In this document: one piece after another, positions 23,701 through 36,085 of the stretch
Layout of the letters: every line of letters begins with the position of its first letter
Numbering within the stretch: the first letter of the stretch is position 1
NCBI GenBank assembly: GCA_009869945.1
Contig: WIXG01000165.1
Span: forward strand, 62,001-126,000
DNA length: 64,000 bases
Direction of reading: 5' to 3'
Source of the DNA: Mesaphorura yosii
Lineage: Eukaryota > Arthropoda > Collembola > Poduromorpha > Tullbergiidae
The notes under the pieces: model-generated
What the model saw: only the letters and a program-made list of their open reading frames with translations
Told to the model about the DNA's origin: nothing
Database searches by the model: none
Program-made: the position numbers and the translations under genes

Positions 23701-26700
23701 TTGAGTCGTCATTTTCCAGGAACTTGCCCTTTAACATTCTAATGTTTTAGAATAATAGCGGACCTGAACTGATTTGGCATTCTCTTTCTAAGTAATGAAG
23801 CCCACGAGCAGATTTCATTTACAAATGCTTTCCCGAACTTTTAAAGTACTTTTTACTTTTACTTTTTAAGTTTGTTTACAAATTAATTCCGTTTGCAGGA
23901 CGATCCAGCCAAAGAAGCCGTGCGCTACATTCTGTTTATTGGCTCAATCCTTTCCCTCGTCCTGCTGACTGCCTCGCTCTTTCTCTTCTTCTACTTCAAG
24001 TAAGCACAACTCTCAAATCAAATGGGATGGGATCTCAAATCTCGTTCTCAAGCTTTGGGTGTATTGGTAATAGAAATGAATGAAAGAAAGAAAGAAAGAA
24101 AGAAGCGACAACAAAAATCAACATTCGACGCCAGAATCGATTACCTTTGAAGAAAGTTCGTTCCTTGCACGACATGACACAAATTTCTTACCTCATTTTG
24201 TAATCTACTTTGTGGAAACTGTTGAATAATGCATGCCTGACATGAACACGCCGAGGAGCACTTCGACCCAGAGACTTTTGCTTCGCAGCTATCCATTCAA
24301 TCCCTGACGGAGCATTCCTAATGACTTCAAAGCACGTGCGAGGTTTTTTGAATATTTAATGAGTCCTGTCGGCCTTCGAGTTTACGATTTAAAAGTCGAG
24401 GCAAGTTAGTGAGCGATTTTTCCATTTTCCTTTGGCTTTTAGAAGTTCCAAATTCGAAAGAAACTTGTGCCCCAATGCAAATGCAAAGTGATCCGAAATG
24501 AGATATCTCGGTTCATAGTTTGAGGGGCGACGATGAAATAAACGAAGTTCTGTGGTAATTAAATAAATAATTAATTTCAACCTTCTCGTCCCAAACATAC
24601 TAGACAAAAACTGTCAAAATTAAATTGAGTTATAATTTACAATTAACTTTAACCACTTCTAAATAACTCTCTGATTTTTCGTGTCCCAATCTAAAAATTC
24701 AATGAATAGCAAATTGGGCCAACTGGAATGGAAGGGAAAGTGAGAAAATGGGTTTTTAATTCCAGACGAAAATATGACTACATGGACAAATAACGTACAA
24801 GTAATGAGATTAAATCCTCCGCCTGTGATGCCACGATGCTTGCAGCAGAATGAACTAAGAACAAATTTTTCATTTTAATGTTTCGCCTTTCGTGCTTCGT
24901 TACGTTAGGACGATACAAAAGCGAGATTTTAATCCTCTTGGCTCTTGATTTTAATCCGTTATTAATTCTTAATTTGCAGCAGTCATAAATTGCCAACTCG
25001 TCCTTCGACTCATTCTGAGTATTTCTGTTTTATTTCTTGCGAGCAGCAAGACAGAAAAATATGTAAATAAAATGCCTTACGAATACTGAGCTTTTTTAGC
25101 AACTTAATTCTCTGCAGTAAATAATTCATTATCGTCGTAGAAAGCCCAAAGCCGGGCATATCAGTAAAACAGGACAGGGCAGTAACAAGATGCCTGCTTG
25201 TCATCTTTCACGTAATTTTAATTGCCTTGGCATGTTTATCTCTTTGACCAGGTCTCTCCGATGCGATCGGATTACCGTGCACATTCACTTGATGACATCA
25301 TTATGCTTTCGGTTCATTCTCCTCATTGTCATAACCGAGCCTTTCATTTTTGGACGTGACGACAATTACAGAAGCGTGGTAAGTGCATGTGCTCGAAGCT
25401 CGTGTAATTTCCCTTAGGCTCTGCGAGATGAGAATGAGATGCTTTGAAATAAATTGTACTTTTACCAGCAAACTGAATTCGAGAACCCTTGACTTTGAAT
25501 TAAATCCCTTTCATTTCGATTTCATCCGCTCTTACCCAATTATTCGACGCTAATAGAAAATTGCAGCTTCGCTTCAGGCCGCTTCAGCGTCAACGTCAGC
25601 GTCAACATCAACGTATTTTATTAGAGTTATTTTTAGCATACGTTTAAAATCACATCAATTCTAATATAAAAATTGTGTCTGCATTTATTTTTACTCTCGC
25701 AGGACTCTGTTTGCAAGGTTGTGATCTCGCTGCTCATGTACACGACGGTGGCATCCATCAACTGGATGTTTATCCAAGGGCACTACCTGCACGGAAGACT
25801 CACGACCAACATCTTTGATCGAGGCACACCATTCAAGACGTACTACGCTATTGGATGGGGTACGTACATCAGCGTATTAATTAATTTTGCGCGTGCATGG
25901 AGATGACTTCTAACACTTTAGTGTCACTTCATGCAGTGACGTAGGAAATATAGAACTCGAAATTCGAGCGATTTGCGATTCGAGCGCATAAAACAGAATT
26001 AAATTAGCCTTTCAGCGTCATGAACTTTGACAGCGTTTTATTGTAATTTAATAAATAACCGAAATGCTTGACGTAGCTTTTGGGACCGAAAAATGAAGTG
26101 CAGGTTGTGAGGTGACAGGAAAATCCTACATTAAAGAAAATGCCTGAATTGAGTATTTCAGTGAGCTTTCGTGAGAGTGCTCAGTGCCCATGACGACTCT
26201 TGCTTGCACGTGGCTCTTCATGAAACTCCATTAATCCGTGTGAAAGTCCACATGTCATGATTCATTAGAAGAAATTATATGAGATACTTATTGCATTACG
26301 GACTGTTTTTATATTTGTGTGCACTGCCAGCGCCAGCGCCAACTTTCACACAGGCAGAAATTGCTTTCTCCCGCTGATACTTTCTCCCAAAATATCGCAT
26401 TCTCATTCTTAAAGAGTACAAGTTCGCTTCGGGAATCGATGTAAAATGAGAACAGAAAGTTACTAGGGGTCAAGTTCAGTTTAGTGCAGTTCGATATCTT
26501 TACTGATTCTGAGTTTCTTTTTGGTCATTTATCAGACCACAACCGACAGTGCCATGAACTGATGTTCGACCAGCTCGAAAAGTGCGGGCTTAGCTTTTGC
26601 AACGAAAGTTTAATAAAGATGCTTCTCTTCTCTTCTTTCTTTCCGGAGCTCAGGACTTCCTCTGGTTCTGATTCTGATCTGGGCATTTGTCATGGAGGCT

Positions 26701-29700
26701 TATTACGAGAAGCACTGCTGGGAGGGCATGGCACACCTCCCCTACATTTGGATCATCGTTGGACCAATGATATTCGCTGTCCTCGTAAGTTTTCTCCGTT
26801 CTCTCGTTCTGTCTTTGATCTACGTCAAATTAGATGGAAATTGAATAAGTAAATTGAAAATTGTCAACGTTCTTGACATTCCTCGCACCCGCGCTTGGCC
26901 TTTCCTCTGCCCTTTAGTTTTTTGTAAGACAAGAAAGCATCTTCTGGTCAACAACCGTCCAAGAAATAATAAATAACCTTCTTGACTGCATGGATTTATA
27001 ATCCTAGTCTAAGAATAACGTTTATTGCTTTGTCTTACTTTGATGTCAGAAATTGGCGATCCCAAAACCAAAGTGGCCGGGCCCATTTTCATTATACACG
27101 GCGGATTTTGACGGCTGCGGCTACTACGTTTTGAGTCTGTTCAGGCAGTGAATGATGGGCCTGTGACAGGCTAGATCAACAGATTGGTTTGAGCGGTTTG
27201 AGTATCACCGCATTTCAAGCCGGGCGGGCCAAGTGATGCGTTTCCCATTCCATTCATTCTGGCTTGTATCTCACTTTCCCATCAGATTGCTTTTGCTTTG
27301 TCTGAGAGTGCCGAGCTGATGTGAAATGTGTTTTCGCTGAAAGAGCTCACACAACTCAGGCGGCTAGCGGATTCATTGCTCTGCCTCGTCTTGTCTTGAT
27401 GAGTCTTTATACTAAATGACTGTAATCTTGTAACTCACAATTTAGCATGTGTTTAAAAGCGTCCGCGTCCGCATTGAGCGGCATGTTGACGTAGGAAAAG
27501 GAAATGAGATTCCATTTGTATTTGTGAGGGAAAATAGCGTACGCCTTTTCTTCCGTCGGTACAGAATTCCAATTCCACAAACACGCATTCCTTTCAGGCA
27601 GACAAGCAGGGAAGGTGAATTGCTGGATGAATCCTACGGTGGACCCGCCATGTTAAAGTGAAATCCTCAGGCTGATGCTCATTTACAGATTCACTTGCCC
27701 CTCGCCGTTGCTCTCCGTGCTGTTTCATTTAGCGTAATGGTTTTACACTGTTCTGTTGTTCCTTGTTGTTGTGCCGTGTGCTTTTCGTGTGTTCGTTGAA
27801 TTTATAGTGAGCTGCGTTCTTGAAAAGTGTGACAATTGTTTACTTTACTCGCGGTGGGATTAAAAGACGGCCTAAGCCCATTCATACACGCTACGTACGT
27901 CTAAGCAATTTTATATGACTAATCCATTAATCCATCAATTAAAAGTACTTTAATAATTTTCTTGTAAATTGGCAAAACGAACGTAGAGAAATAAATTAAA
28001 AAGTTGATTGGTTCTTGGAAATAGCACAACACAGTACGAATACAAAAGACGGACGTAATTCGTAATTCAGGAAGGGCTTCTAAAAGATTGAATTCTGACA
28101 AATAAGTAAAGATAAAATTCTTTTCAATGAGCTGCGCCGATCGTCTTTCGCTGAAATCCGGCCTTTGCGAATGAAGACGTAATCATTAGCATTAGCGTGC
28201 GTGGCCATTAAAAGAAGATCGACTACGGCGATGGCAATGAATAGCAGCATGTGCAATAGAAAGATGAATCTCACAAGAACGAAAATGAATCCGTCGAACC
28301 AATTTCCCTCCTTCCGTTGCCAAATGCCAACCACGCACGCACGCGGCGCACGTTGTTTCGTGAATAGTGAATGGAGCTATCTATAATAAAAACTGATCAT
28401 CGGACTCCGGCTCCAACTTTAAGGTTTCTGTTTGACATAATAAATTGGTCTTTTGTATAGCGCAGTGCAGGTTTCACGGAGGAAGGCCGCTGTAGAACAA
28501 AATCATTAATCATTATAAATTGCAATTTGTTCGGGAAACGAAAAGAAGCAGCCGAAGATGCTTGCTTGCTCGTTTCTCCCGTATTTTTCAAATAGCAGCA
28601 AATTCCTTCTTGCACGACTCGACTTCGTGTTGTCTGCTGTGCCCGTGAATTTACTTCCAATTTTACAGTTACGCCTGACGCCTTACATCTGAGGGTGCGA
28701 TGCAAATGCAAATCCACGCCACAATCTAATTCTTGATGCCTGAATGGTTATGTAACCATCCATCGTTCATCGTAGTGGCAGGCGCAACGTGCCATGCTCG
28801 ATGCCTTGATGGCCTGACGCGAGCTCTGGCCCGCATAAATTAATTCGCGTTATTTCGGTTCCACGGCCACAATGCCGCAATCTTCAATACACTGAATGCC
28901 CATTTGTTCTTTTTATAGGATCAGGTTATGAATTCGTAATGCATGCTGGTGAAATTGCACGGTTTTTGCTGCTTCTCGTTATATCCAAAGCCAAAGCTTT
29001 CGCCTCTCGCAGGGGACCTGGCCATGCATAAAATTCGATTTATGAATTCTGAGTCGGAAATTGCACTCGTCCTCTGTAACGTCTCTTTTCAAGTGAAACC
29101 TGAAAAAAGTAAAGTGTTATAAAGCTTTGATTTACTCTATTATATTTGAATCATTCGCAAAGAATGTCGCTTCGAAGTTTTTGCAGTACGTTCGAGTCGA
29201 AGCCCTCTTTCGAAAACAATCACAACAAAAATATGTTGACACATGTCGTCGCTAATCTCCGTCAACTGCGGAAACATTTACACTTTGCTCTTTCGTAAAA
29301 CTTTTCCGCTCACACTAGAAAAATTCGCAATAATCGCAATTGTTGTTTGTGACAGGTGAACCTTTTGTTCTTGATCAACATTGTACGCGTTTTGCTGACA
29401 AAAATTCAACGTTCAAGCGCAATTACTGAAGTTGCCCAGTTTCGGTAAGTTTCTATGATTGAAGGGCTTCTTTATTCTTCCTTTTTTTCTCAATTCCCAC
29501 GTCAAGTTCTATTTTTATGTGTTTCGCACCTAAATCTTGTTACGAGATCCTTGTTGACCTTGCATTTGGCGATTTGGTGTTGTGCTGCTAAATAAATCTG
29601 TGGTGCTTTGGTGATGCCTTGCAGGAGAGCGGTGAAAGCAACTTTGGTCCTCTTCCCACTGCTCGGAATCAACAACCTGCTATTTATATATAATCCTGGA

Positions 29701-30647
29701 GGATTTTACGAGAAGTATTACATGCTGGCCTACACAATACTTCAGTCGTCACAGGTAAGTTCGTTAATTCTTTAGTTGTTGAGAGGCTTCGTTTTGATTG
29801 ACCTTCAGTCATCGAGGGTACTAAAAATAGATATTGCTCGATTGAGATTGCCAGGAGAGTTTCCAACTTCATCGCCTACACGTACATAACATGAAGAAGC
29901 CGTAATGAGTACATTTCTTCCGCTTAATTTAACGCAGAAGGGGAAATCAATGCGATTCAATTCCAGCAAAACTAATTTCCTTTTCCTACTCCGCAAGTCG
30001 TGAGCGTGAGGCGTCAAGCGTTGAAGTTATAAGTTATAAATGTGCTAATGGCGTGTGTTTGTATGTGATTTCTTGTGTTCCAGGGCATCTTCGTCTCGAT
30101 TCTGTACTGCTTCATGAGCAAGGATGTCCGTGACGCGATAAGACGCGAATACTTGAAGTTCACCATCCGGCGGAGTGCGGCGAGTTCAGGGAATGCTTCA
30201 ATCCTGCGAACTGCGTCCTCGAGACTCGTACGTCATACGCGAAACAAAAGTTTTACTGCTACGACGGCAACTTCTGTGATGATGATGACTCCTCGCTCGA
30301 CACCCGGCAGCGGGTACAAGATTGGCAACTCCTGTGCATGCAAGGAGACGAATATTTCGGCAATGATGGCGGAGGACGACGTGGACGGCTTCAACGGCTG
30401 CTGTGTCGGGCCAAATGACAATGAAGGTGACAACTCACGAGCAGCAGCGGCTGCGACTGCCGCAGCGCGATTGGGAGACAAAAGTCAATACAACCACTTA
30501 ACTTGCCAAAATTTTGAAAATGACAATGGGTTCAGAAGTACGAATAGCACGAAGCAAAAACAAGCGGAGGATCGAGAAAGTGAACTGAATGGAGTCTCGA
30601 GTGAGTCGCCGTTTCCTCCCGAGCCCCTGATCCGACAGCAAAGTTGA
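20795..30647 (+). CDS. Pdfr: Class B1 neuropeptide GPCR, PDF-receptor-like
   Basis: Ten exons join with all phases consistent: 20795-20930, 22810-22947, 23025-23158, 23899-23999, 25252-25378, 25703-25859, 26654-26784, 29356-29444, 29625-29754 and 30084-30647, giving 568 residues. The extracellular hormone-receptor domain (about residues 30-125) has the six expected cysteines, including FCNSTYDGVGCWN and WTNYTEC. Seven membrane segments follow. Class B landmarks are SLRCDRITVHIHLMTS (TM2), NWMFIQGHYLH (TM3), the ECL2 motif YEKHCWEG with YIWIIVGP (TM4-5), VRVLLTKIQ (ICL3) and KATLVLFPLLGINNLLF (TM6). A serine-rich tail of about 170 residues with an alanine run follows TM7. It would bind a secreted peptide at the plasma membrane and signal through G proteins. 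The ATG has an in-frame stop just upstream, and no signal peptide is evident. PDF receptor is the best match from memory; DH31/calcitonin-like receptors are the main alternative. Confidence 0.82.
24088..24108 (+). repeat. (GAAA)n microsatellite in intron 4 of the GPCR
   Basis: A short run of GAAA units between coding exons. The other large introns of this gene (20931-22809, 24000-25251, 26785-29355) show no second gene and no complete repeat element. Confidence 0.6.
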
Positions 30648-33600
30648 AGCAAGATAATGAAGGAATTAAAAGTTTTGATTGGAAAACAAAAGCAAAATCA
30701 TAGGCTCGAGCATCAGGATGCGATGCGTGTCACGGCTCGGCTACGATTTTCCATCGATCGCACGAGAGGCACGACAAACTACGAATATGATTGAGTTTTA
30801 GTCCTCGCAGCTTCTGTCAAGTGATAACCCGAGAATTCGATTACGTGGTGCAGTGGCATATACGAGTTTTGAGAGTTTTGACAGGAATGCCAAGAACAAT
30901 AAATTTTGGTCCATAGCCTGAGTCCAGTTCAGGCTTTGCGATGTCCCAGCTGGAGGACACAAGAACAACAGTACAATGCACGATAATTTACAGCTTCTGG
31001 TTGCGTGTTGATCTAAAAATGTTTGATATTTGGCAGCTCGAATACAAAGCTTCACAATTCCCGTTTCCATTTGTACCAGCAGTGCGCGTGTGTGTGACAT
31101 TTCTGTGACGCTTTCAGTGCTCCTTTGACATTTAATTCCAAGATTTGTATGGTTAGACTAGAGTATTTTTAGTATTATTGAGGTTCTAAAATATTTTGCA
31201 GAGCTTATAATGAGTAAATATGCTAGAAATTAGGATACTAACTGTATTGGAGTCTCAGATTCTGTCACGAGGATGGACAAACTGGTAAACAGGGTATTTT
31301 CCATTATGTCAACGTGGTGTTGTAGATTTTAGATCCAATATTTTGAAAATGTGATAATATCAGAGTGGATTGTACGTGGAACTTATAGTGTAATGTTTTA
31401 TCCCTGAAGGTATTAAAATATTTTTTCGGTGCAGAAATCATGCATCTAAAAATCTACAAATGCATTAGCACGACACATTTCGGCATTCGGTTTTGATTCC
31501 CATGTTGCAGTAATGCGATCATTTAATCCGAACTCCGGGCAAGGGGTTCTCAGAAATTCAACTCGGTTTCAGTGAATTTTGTCTGAATGAAACTTTCTGC
31601 TCTGCTGATTCGATTTATGAGTTCTGAGTTCACAGCTCATGTTTGACCTTCGCCAGGGAGAACACTATTGGCTGAAAGAGCAAAACTCACGTCAGCAAAA
31701 AAATGTTTACACTGCGCTTGGAAAATACAAAACATTTCATAGAAGAGATGCCATTACCCGACGAGTTCAATTTTTTAATCCTACGCAGAACAAATGGAAC
31801 AAAAGATCGTCAAACAGCGAACAGCGTCAACGCTGCCCTCCCCGCTGCTCATGTCCACTAATTGTAATTATCAATTTCCTCCTTCTGGATAATTGACACG
31901 GTGATATGAGCCGCTGATCCAACGCGAACTCTCACGCGTTGAATTTCTGGGAAATTCTGCGCCTCGTGCTCGCGTTTCCAGTAGACGTCGCCTAGTCGGA
32001 TGCCAAGCAACTTCTTGGTCCATTACTGAAAGAAATCTCCGCTGAGATCAATGCCTGCCAATACGAAGAATTGATAGAAATTACAAGAGACTAAAATGAT
32101 GTTCTTGGAACTCGATCGACCCAATTTTGCCCTACAAGCCCTCAGCCCAATAAAGTCCTTGCCCACACGAATGACGCACGATACAATAAAAAAATTTCAC
32201 ATCATTCGAATTAAGAAGAAGAAAGTCTTCATGAAAGCTTCCAGTTTACTGCGCTGACGAGTGCACAATGCAATGCAAATTGTATTACATACAAAGATTT
32301 CTTCATGATAAATGTGATTGTTGTCAACTTGTGTCAGAAGAGAGTGGAAAATATAGATTATCTTGGCTGCTTGTTTGTGCTCTTTGTACACAAGACAGAG
32401 TCTAGCATATCGTGTAAATGTTCTTCATCTTTTTACGGTCCAACGAGCCAGTAAGCGGCATGGCATACAAAATTGCAGAAGCCCATAAAGTACAAACAAG
32501 ATTGTAAAAATGTTAGCGTCTCGAGAAGGTTTCTCTTGACAGCGCGGCGCAGCGACGGAAGCGAAGCGGACTGGCGACGGCTACGAGACGAGAAAGGAAC
32601 ATCAATACTGGGCAAAGTTCTCAAAGTAGCAGGGCAAGAGCGTGGCTGTGATCCGATTTGGTTATAAACTCGACGGAGATACATACAGAAACAGAAATGT
32701 GCCGACTGAAATTTTTGGACGCAGTGCAAGGGCAATATTTCATTTTGCTGTCTCGTACTTCTTAATCTTAGCACGCAAGCAAAGACGAGACGAGATTGAA
32801 AGAGTCTTCAGTACTCGGTATCTTTATATTTGACTTGAAACTGGAGCCGTAGCAGTAATGTGGGCGCGGGTCTCCTTTTATGAAATAGCAAATGACAGTG
32901 ATTTTCAGGCTGTGATGGGGATCGCATAAAATAACTTGTATTTCTAAGGAAGACATTTATTAATCAGTTTTAGCCATCACGAATCAAGGATTGACTCTCC
33001 AAATTATGCGTCATAGCTCATAACACTCTTTTGTGCCTTATGCACTTGCACGTTTTAATCCTGATCTTAAACTTGAATTGGACATTATCTCTTTCATACT
33101 ATTTCCGGTTTCTTTGCTCCGCCGCCTCAAGCATGCTAATATTATTAGTCACTTAACAGGTAACACCAAGAGTGTCCTTTCATCGTTTACAAACCATGAA
33201 TCTTGAATCTTGAGATCTTGATCCTGAACCGGAAATCTTGTGAAAGATGCTTTCTTTGAGAATCGGACGGTATGGCTGTTGGTGCCTTGCTTCAGTGCCT
33301 ATAAAGTGATGGTGACGGCAACGAGCAAGCAGGCGAAGCATGAAGCCAAGAAACATCAAAATCAAGAGGCACGAGCCACGAGCGAGCGGGTGACGACAAC
33401 ACAACGGCAACACTAAAACCAGAAACCAGAAAGAAAGTAAATCTGAGACAATAAATTAAGTTTAAGTGTTTTAAATCTTCCAAGTTTTCTTTCCATAAAC
33501 TTCAAATACAAACTTAAGAAATAAGAACCGGAATAAGAACTGGGAAGCAAATGTGTTGGGCCACGGCTCACTTTCTTTAGCTGCCGACCAACTAATCTGG

Positions 33601-34753
33601 CTCATATTTCCTCCTCCAAGACTCCAAGCACAGACACTCCAACTTCATTCCAAGCTTTTACGCTCTTTTGTTTTAGTCGAACGAACATCGAGCAAGTTTC
33701 GTACTGGAACTGGCACTGGCAGTGGTTCTTGAAAATTACAAGTATATAAAGAAAACATTTAGCATTGGACTTTCTTGGTTTCACTCTCCTAATTCATAAG
33801 AAATAGTAAATACAGCCTAGTAGGTAGTTCCTAGCCTCGGTTCTTGCCTTGCCTTGCTTTTCACCTTGCAACGTGATTGATGTCCGAAATCCGCTTTGCA
33901 CTGAACTACTTGAAATACGCAAACAAATTACATTAAGCTAAGTGCGTAACTGGCAGAATAAATGCCTTGTCACTTGTGAATTATAATGTTCAAACTAGAA
34001 ACTTTTTCTGGAGCTGTCATCGTCGTGATTCAACACTCAACCCTCAAGTTTTTTAATATAATCCAACGCGAAACTTTGAAACACGCGATACACGAAATCC
34101 AAAGTCTACAGAATCGAATGAATCGAAAAGAAAGCCTTGAATGAGTGGAAAGAAGTTTTCACTTGCAGAAAGCCTAATTTCTAGACAAAGATTGACAGTA
34201 GATTGAATTTCCTTGGAGCTCGGAAGGACCTTTCCTAAGCATATTCATTTAATCAAACAGAACAGCTCTGAAATCTCCGAATTCTCAATGACCCTAAAAA
34301 TGAGTCGACTCTATAGCATAAACTGTTTACATAAAGACAATCCTGGAAACACGCGATGCCCCAGGGCTAATAGCAAATTAAACACTGCGTGACCTTGTCT
34401 CGAATCTTGACAGCTAATATTTCAAGTTGAGAGGCAAGACCAAGCATCCAAAATGATGGCGCAGAAGATCCGATTGTTGTTTATGACGAGCTCAATAAGC
34501 TACTTAACCCGCGCCGAGTCCAAACGTGGCAGATTTATCAGAAGCCAATAACCTTCCCTTTCACACAGAATTGGGAAATCATTCCAGATCCTTCGATCAT
34601 ACGACATGACTCACTCACTTTTTTGCAAATCTTTATTCTGGTTCCATCGACGGAAAATAAATCTCAGTATACAACGTACACTCTCAACACTAACTTGCGT
34701 GTTTACAGCTTAGGAGTTAGGATTAAAATTTAAAATAGCATAGCGTTTTAAAT
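30648..34753. other. Long intergenic stretch without a recognisable gene
   Basis: About 4.1 kb between the receptor gene and the NDUFS8 pseudogene. Frames are short and none shows domains. A frame at 31639-31896 is lysine/arginine-rich but has no splice or homology support. It includes the GPCR 3' UTR, whose end I cannot place. Confidence 0.4.
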
Positions 34754-35465
34754 TCAGCTGTACAGAATATCCGCTTCAATATTTGCAGCAATTTCAGCTT
34801 CCCATTTGTCAACATTGCCCAGCAGCTTCTCCTTGTTGTAGGGCAATTCTTTATGTGTTTTAGTAGAAAATTCACAGTGGGTCCTTCCACAATCGCGTGG
34901 ACTGGACAAGCTTCTTGGCAAAATCCGCAGTAGATGCACTTTGTCATGTCAATGTCGTATCTCGTTGTTTGTCGGCTTCCGTTTGCCCTTTCGTCAGCTT
35001 CAATGGTGATTGCTTGGGCAGGACACACTGATTCACAGAGCTTGCAGGCGATACAGCGTTCTTCGCCGGACGGGTATCTTTTGAGTGCGTGCTCACCCAT
35101 AAATCTTGGACTCAACGGGCCCTTCTCGAACGGATAGTTAATTGTAGCTGGTTCCTTGAACATGTGAACGGACGTGACTCCAGCACCTTGAAACACATCG
35201 AGCAAATTAGTGGACGACTCATTTGATTTTAAGGCGGCGGTCTTGAAAACTTCCAGCACCTCGAAAAGTCCATGCCAGAACATTGTATTTGCCCTCGGTC
35301 ATTGATAGCCTCCCATTTCATGCTGTGCTCGACACTATTGACATAAATGTAGCCTCCTTTCTTCACTGGAATGGGACCAATGCCAGATTTGTCTGTTTTC
35401 CCTCTTGAGGCAGATGTCAAGTTTGTGAATCTTTTCCATTGTTTAGTAATTTGGGCTCGAAACAT
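34754..35465 (-). pseudogene. NDUFS8 (complex I 23-kDa, TYKY) pseudogene
   Basis: The sequence is clearly the mitochondrial complex I subunit that carries two 4Fe-4S clusters. It has [34 protein letters not shown] and [15 protein letters not shown]. The start MFRAQITKQWKRF at 35465 resembles a mitochondrial presequence. Reading is broken twice: one base is lost after WEAINDR near 35300, and another after IVEGP near 34890. Beyond the second break the family C-terminus [17 protein letters not shown] resumes in another frame. A 73-bp spaced imperfect duplication of TCCAGCACC(T)TCGAA adds about 24 foreign residues before the [12 protein letters not shown] block. The unit has no needed intron, so a retrocopy is likely, although no poly-A tail is visible. 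Sequencing errors alone would not explain the inserted segment. Confidence 0.72.
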
Positions 35466-36036
35466 CTTGGAAAGATTTGCAGTCTGCTGCCTTTGACAAG
35501 TGGAGGAGAAGGCTGGAAAACACAATCAAATGCGCATTTAAACACACTACAGTACAGTACTGTACAAACTAGTTCTGCTCTACAAACTAGAACCAAGGTC
35601 AAGAACTATGTTGATAAATGAAGAACGTATTCAACAACGGTTTGTTCACTTACCGAATAGTTGATTGCTGTCAACAGTTGACTTCGACTGGACTGCGTCT
35701 TCGACATTTCGCTTTGAAATTATGGCTCAATACGTGGCTGGATCAAGAATCACTAATCACAGTTAATGAATTCGGCAACTTATGGCAAAACTTCTCTCGT
35801 TAGTCAAACGTAGAGCCTCGCTGGAGTCTCTCGGCTGTCGCATGCTCATTGAAAGCAATAACAGTTCACTGCTTAACAATACATCAAAAAGGCTAGAATT
35901 TGACATTTGCTTGTTAGCAAAGAAGACGTCGGTTGATTTGAAGAAAATGATGCTTAAAACACGCTCCAAAAAGAAGTTCAGTTTGAAATCCTCACAAAAT
36001 CGTGACGTGGACATTCTAATCTAAAATCCTCGCATG

Positions 36037-36042
36037 TTTATT
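36037..36042 (-). terminator. Polyadenylation signal for the FAD oxidase gene
   Basis: AATAAA on the minus strand, about 44 bases past the stop codon. It marks the gene as an animal-style transcription unit. Confidence 0.55.
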
Positions 36043-36085
36043 CGCAATTCAATCTAATCGACCAATTAAACAATAGAAACTTTGC

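Noticed and set aside
31639-31896. Plus-strand frame rich in Lys/Arg (about 85 residues)
   Set aside because: No domain, no splice signals, no neighbouring exon in phase.
32433-32774. Minus-strand frame of about 113 residues
   Set aside because: Composition resembles random sequence and it overlaps another open frame on the plus strand.
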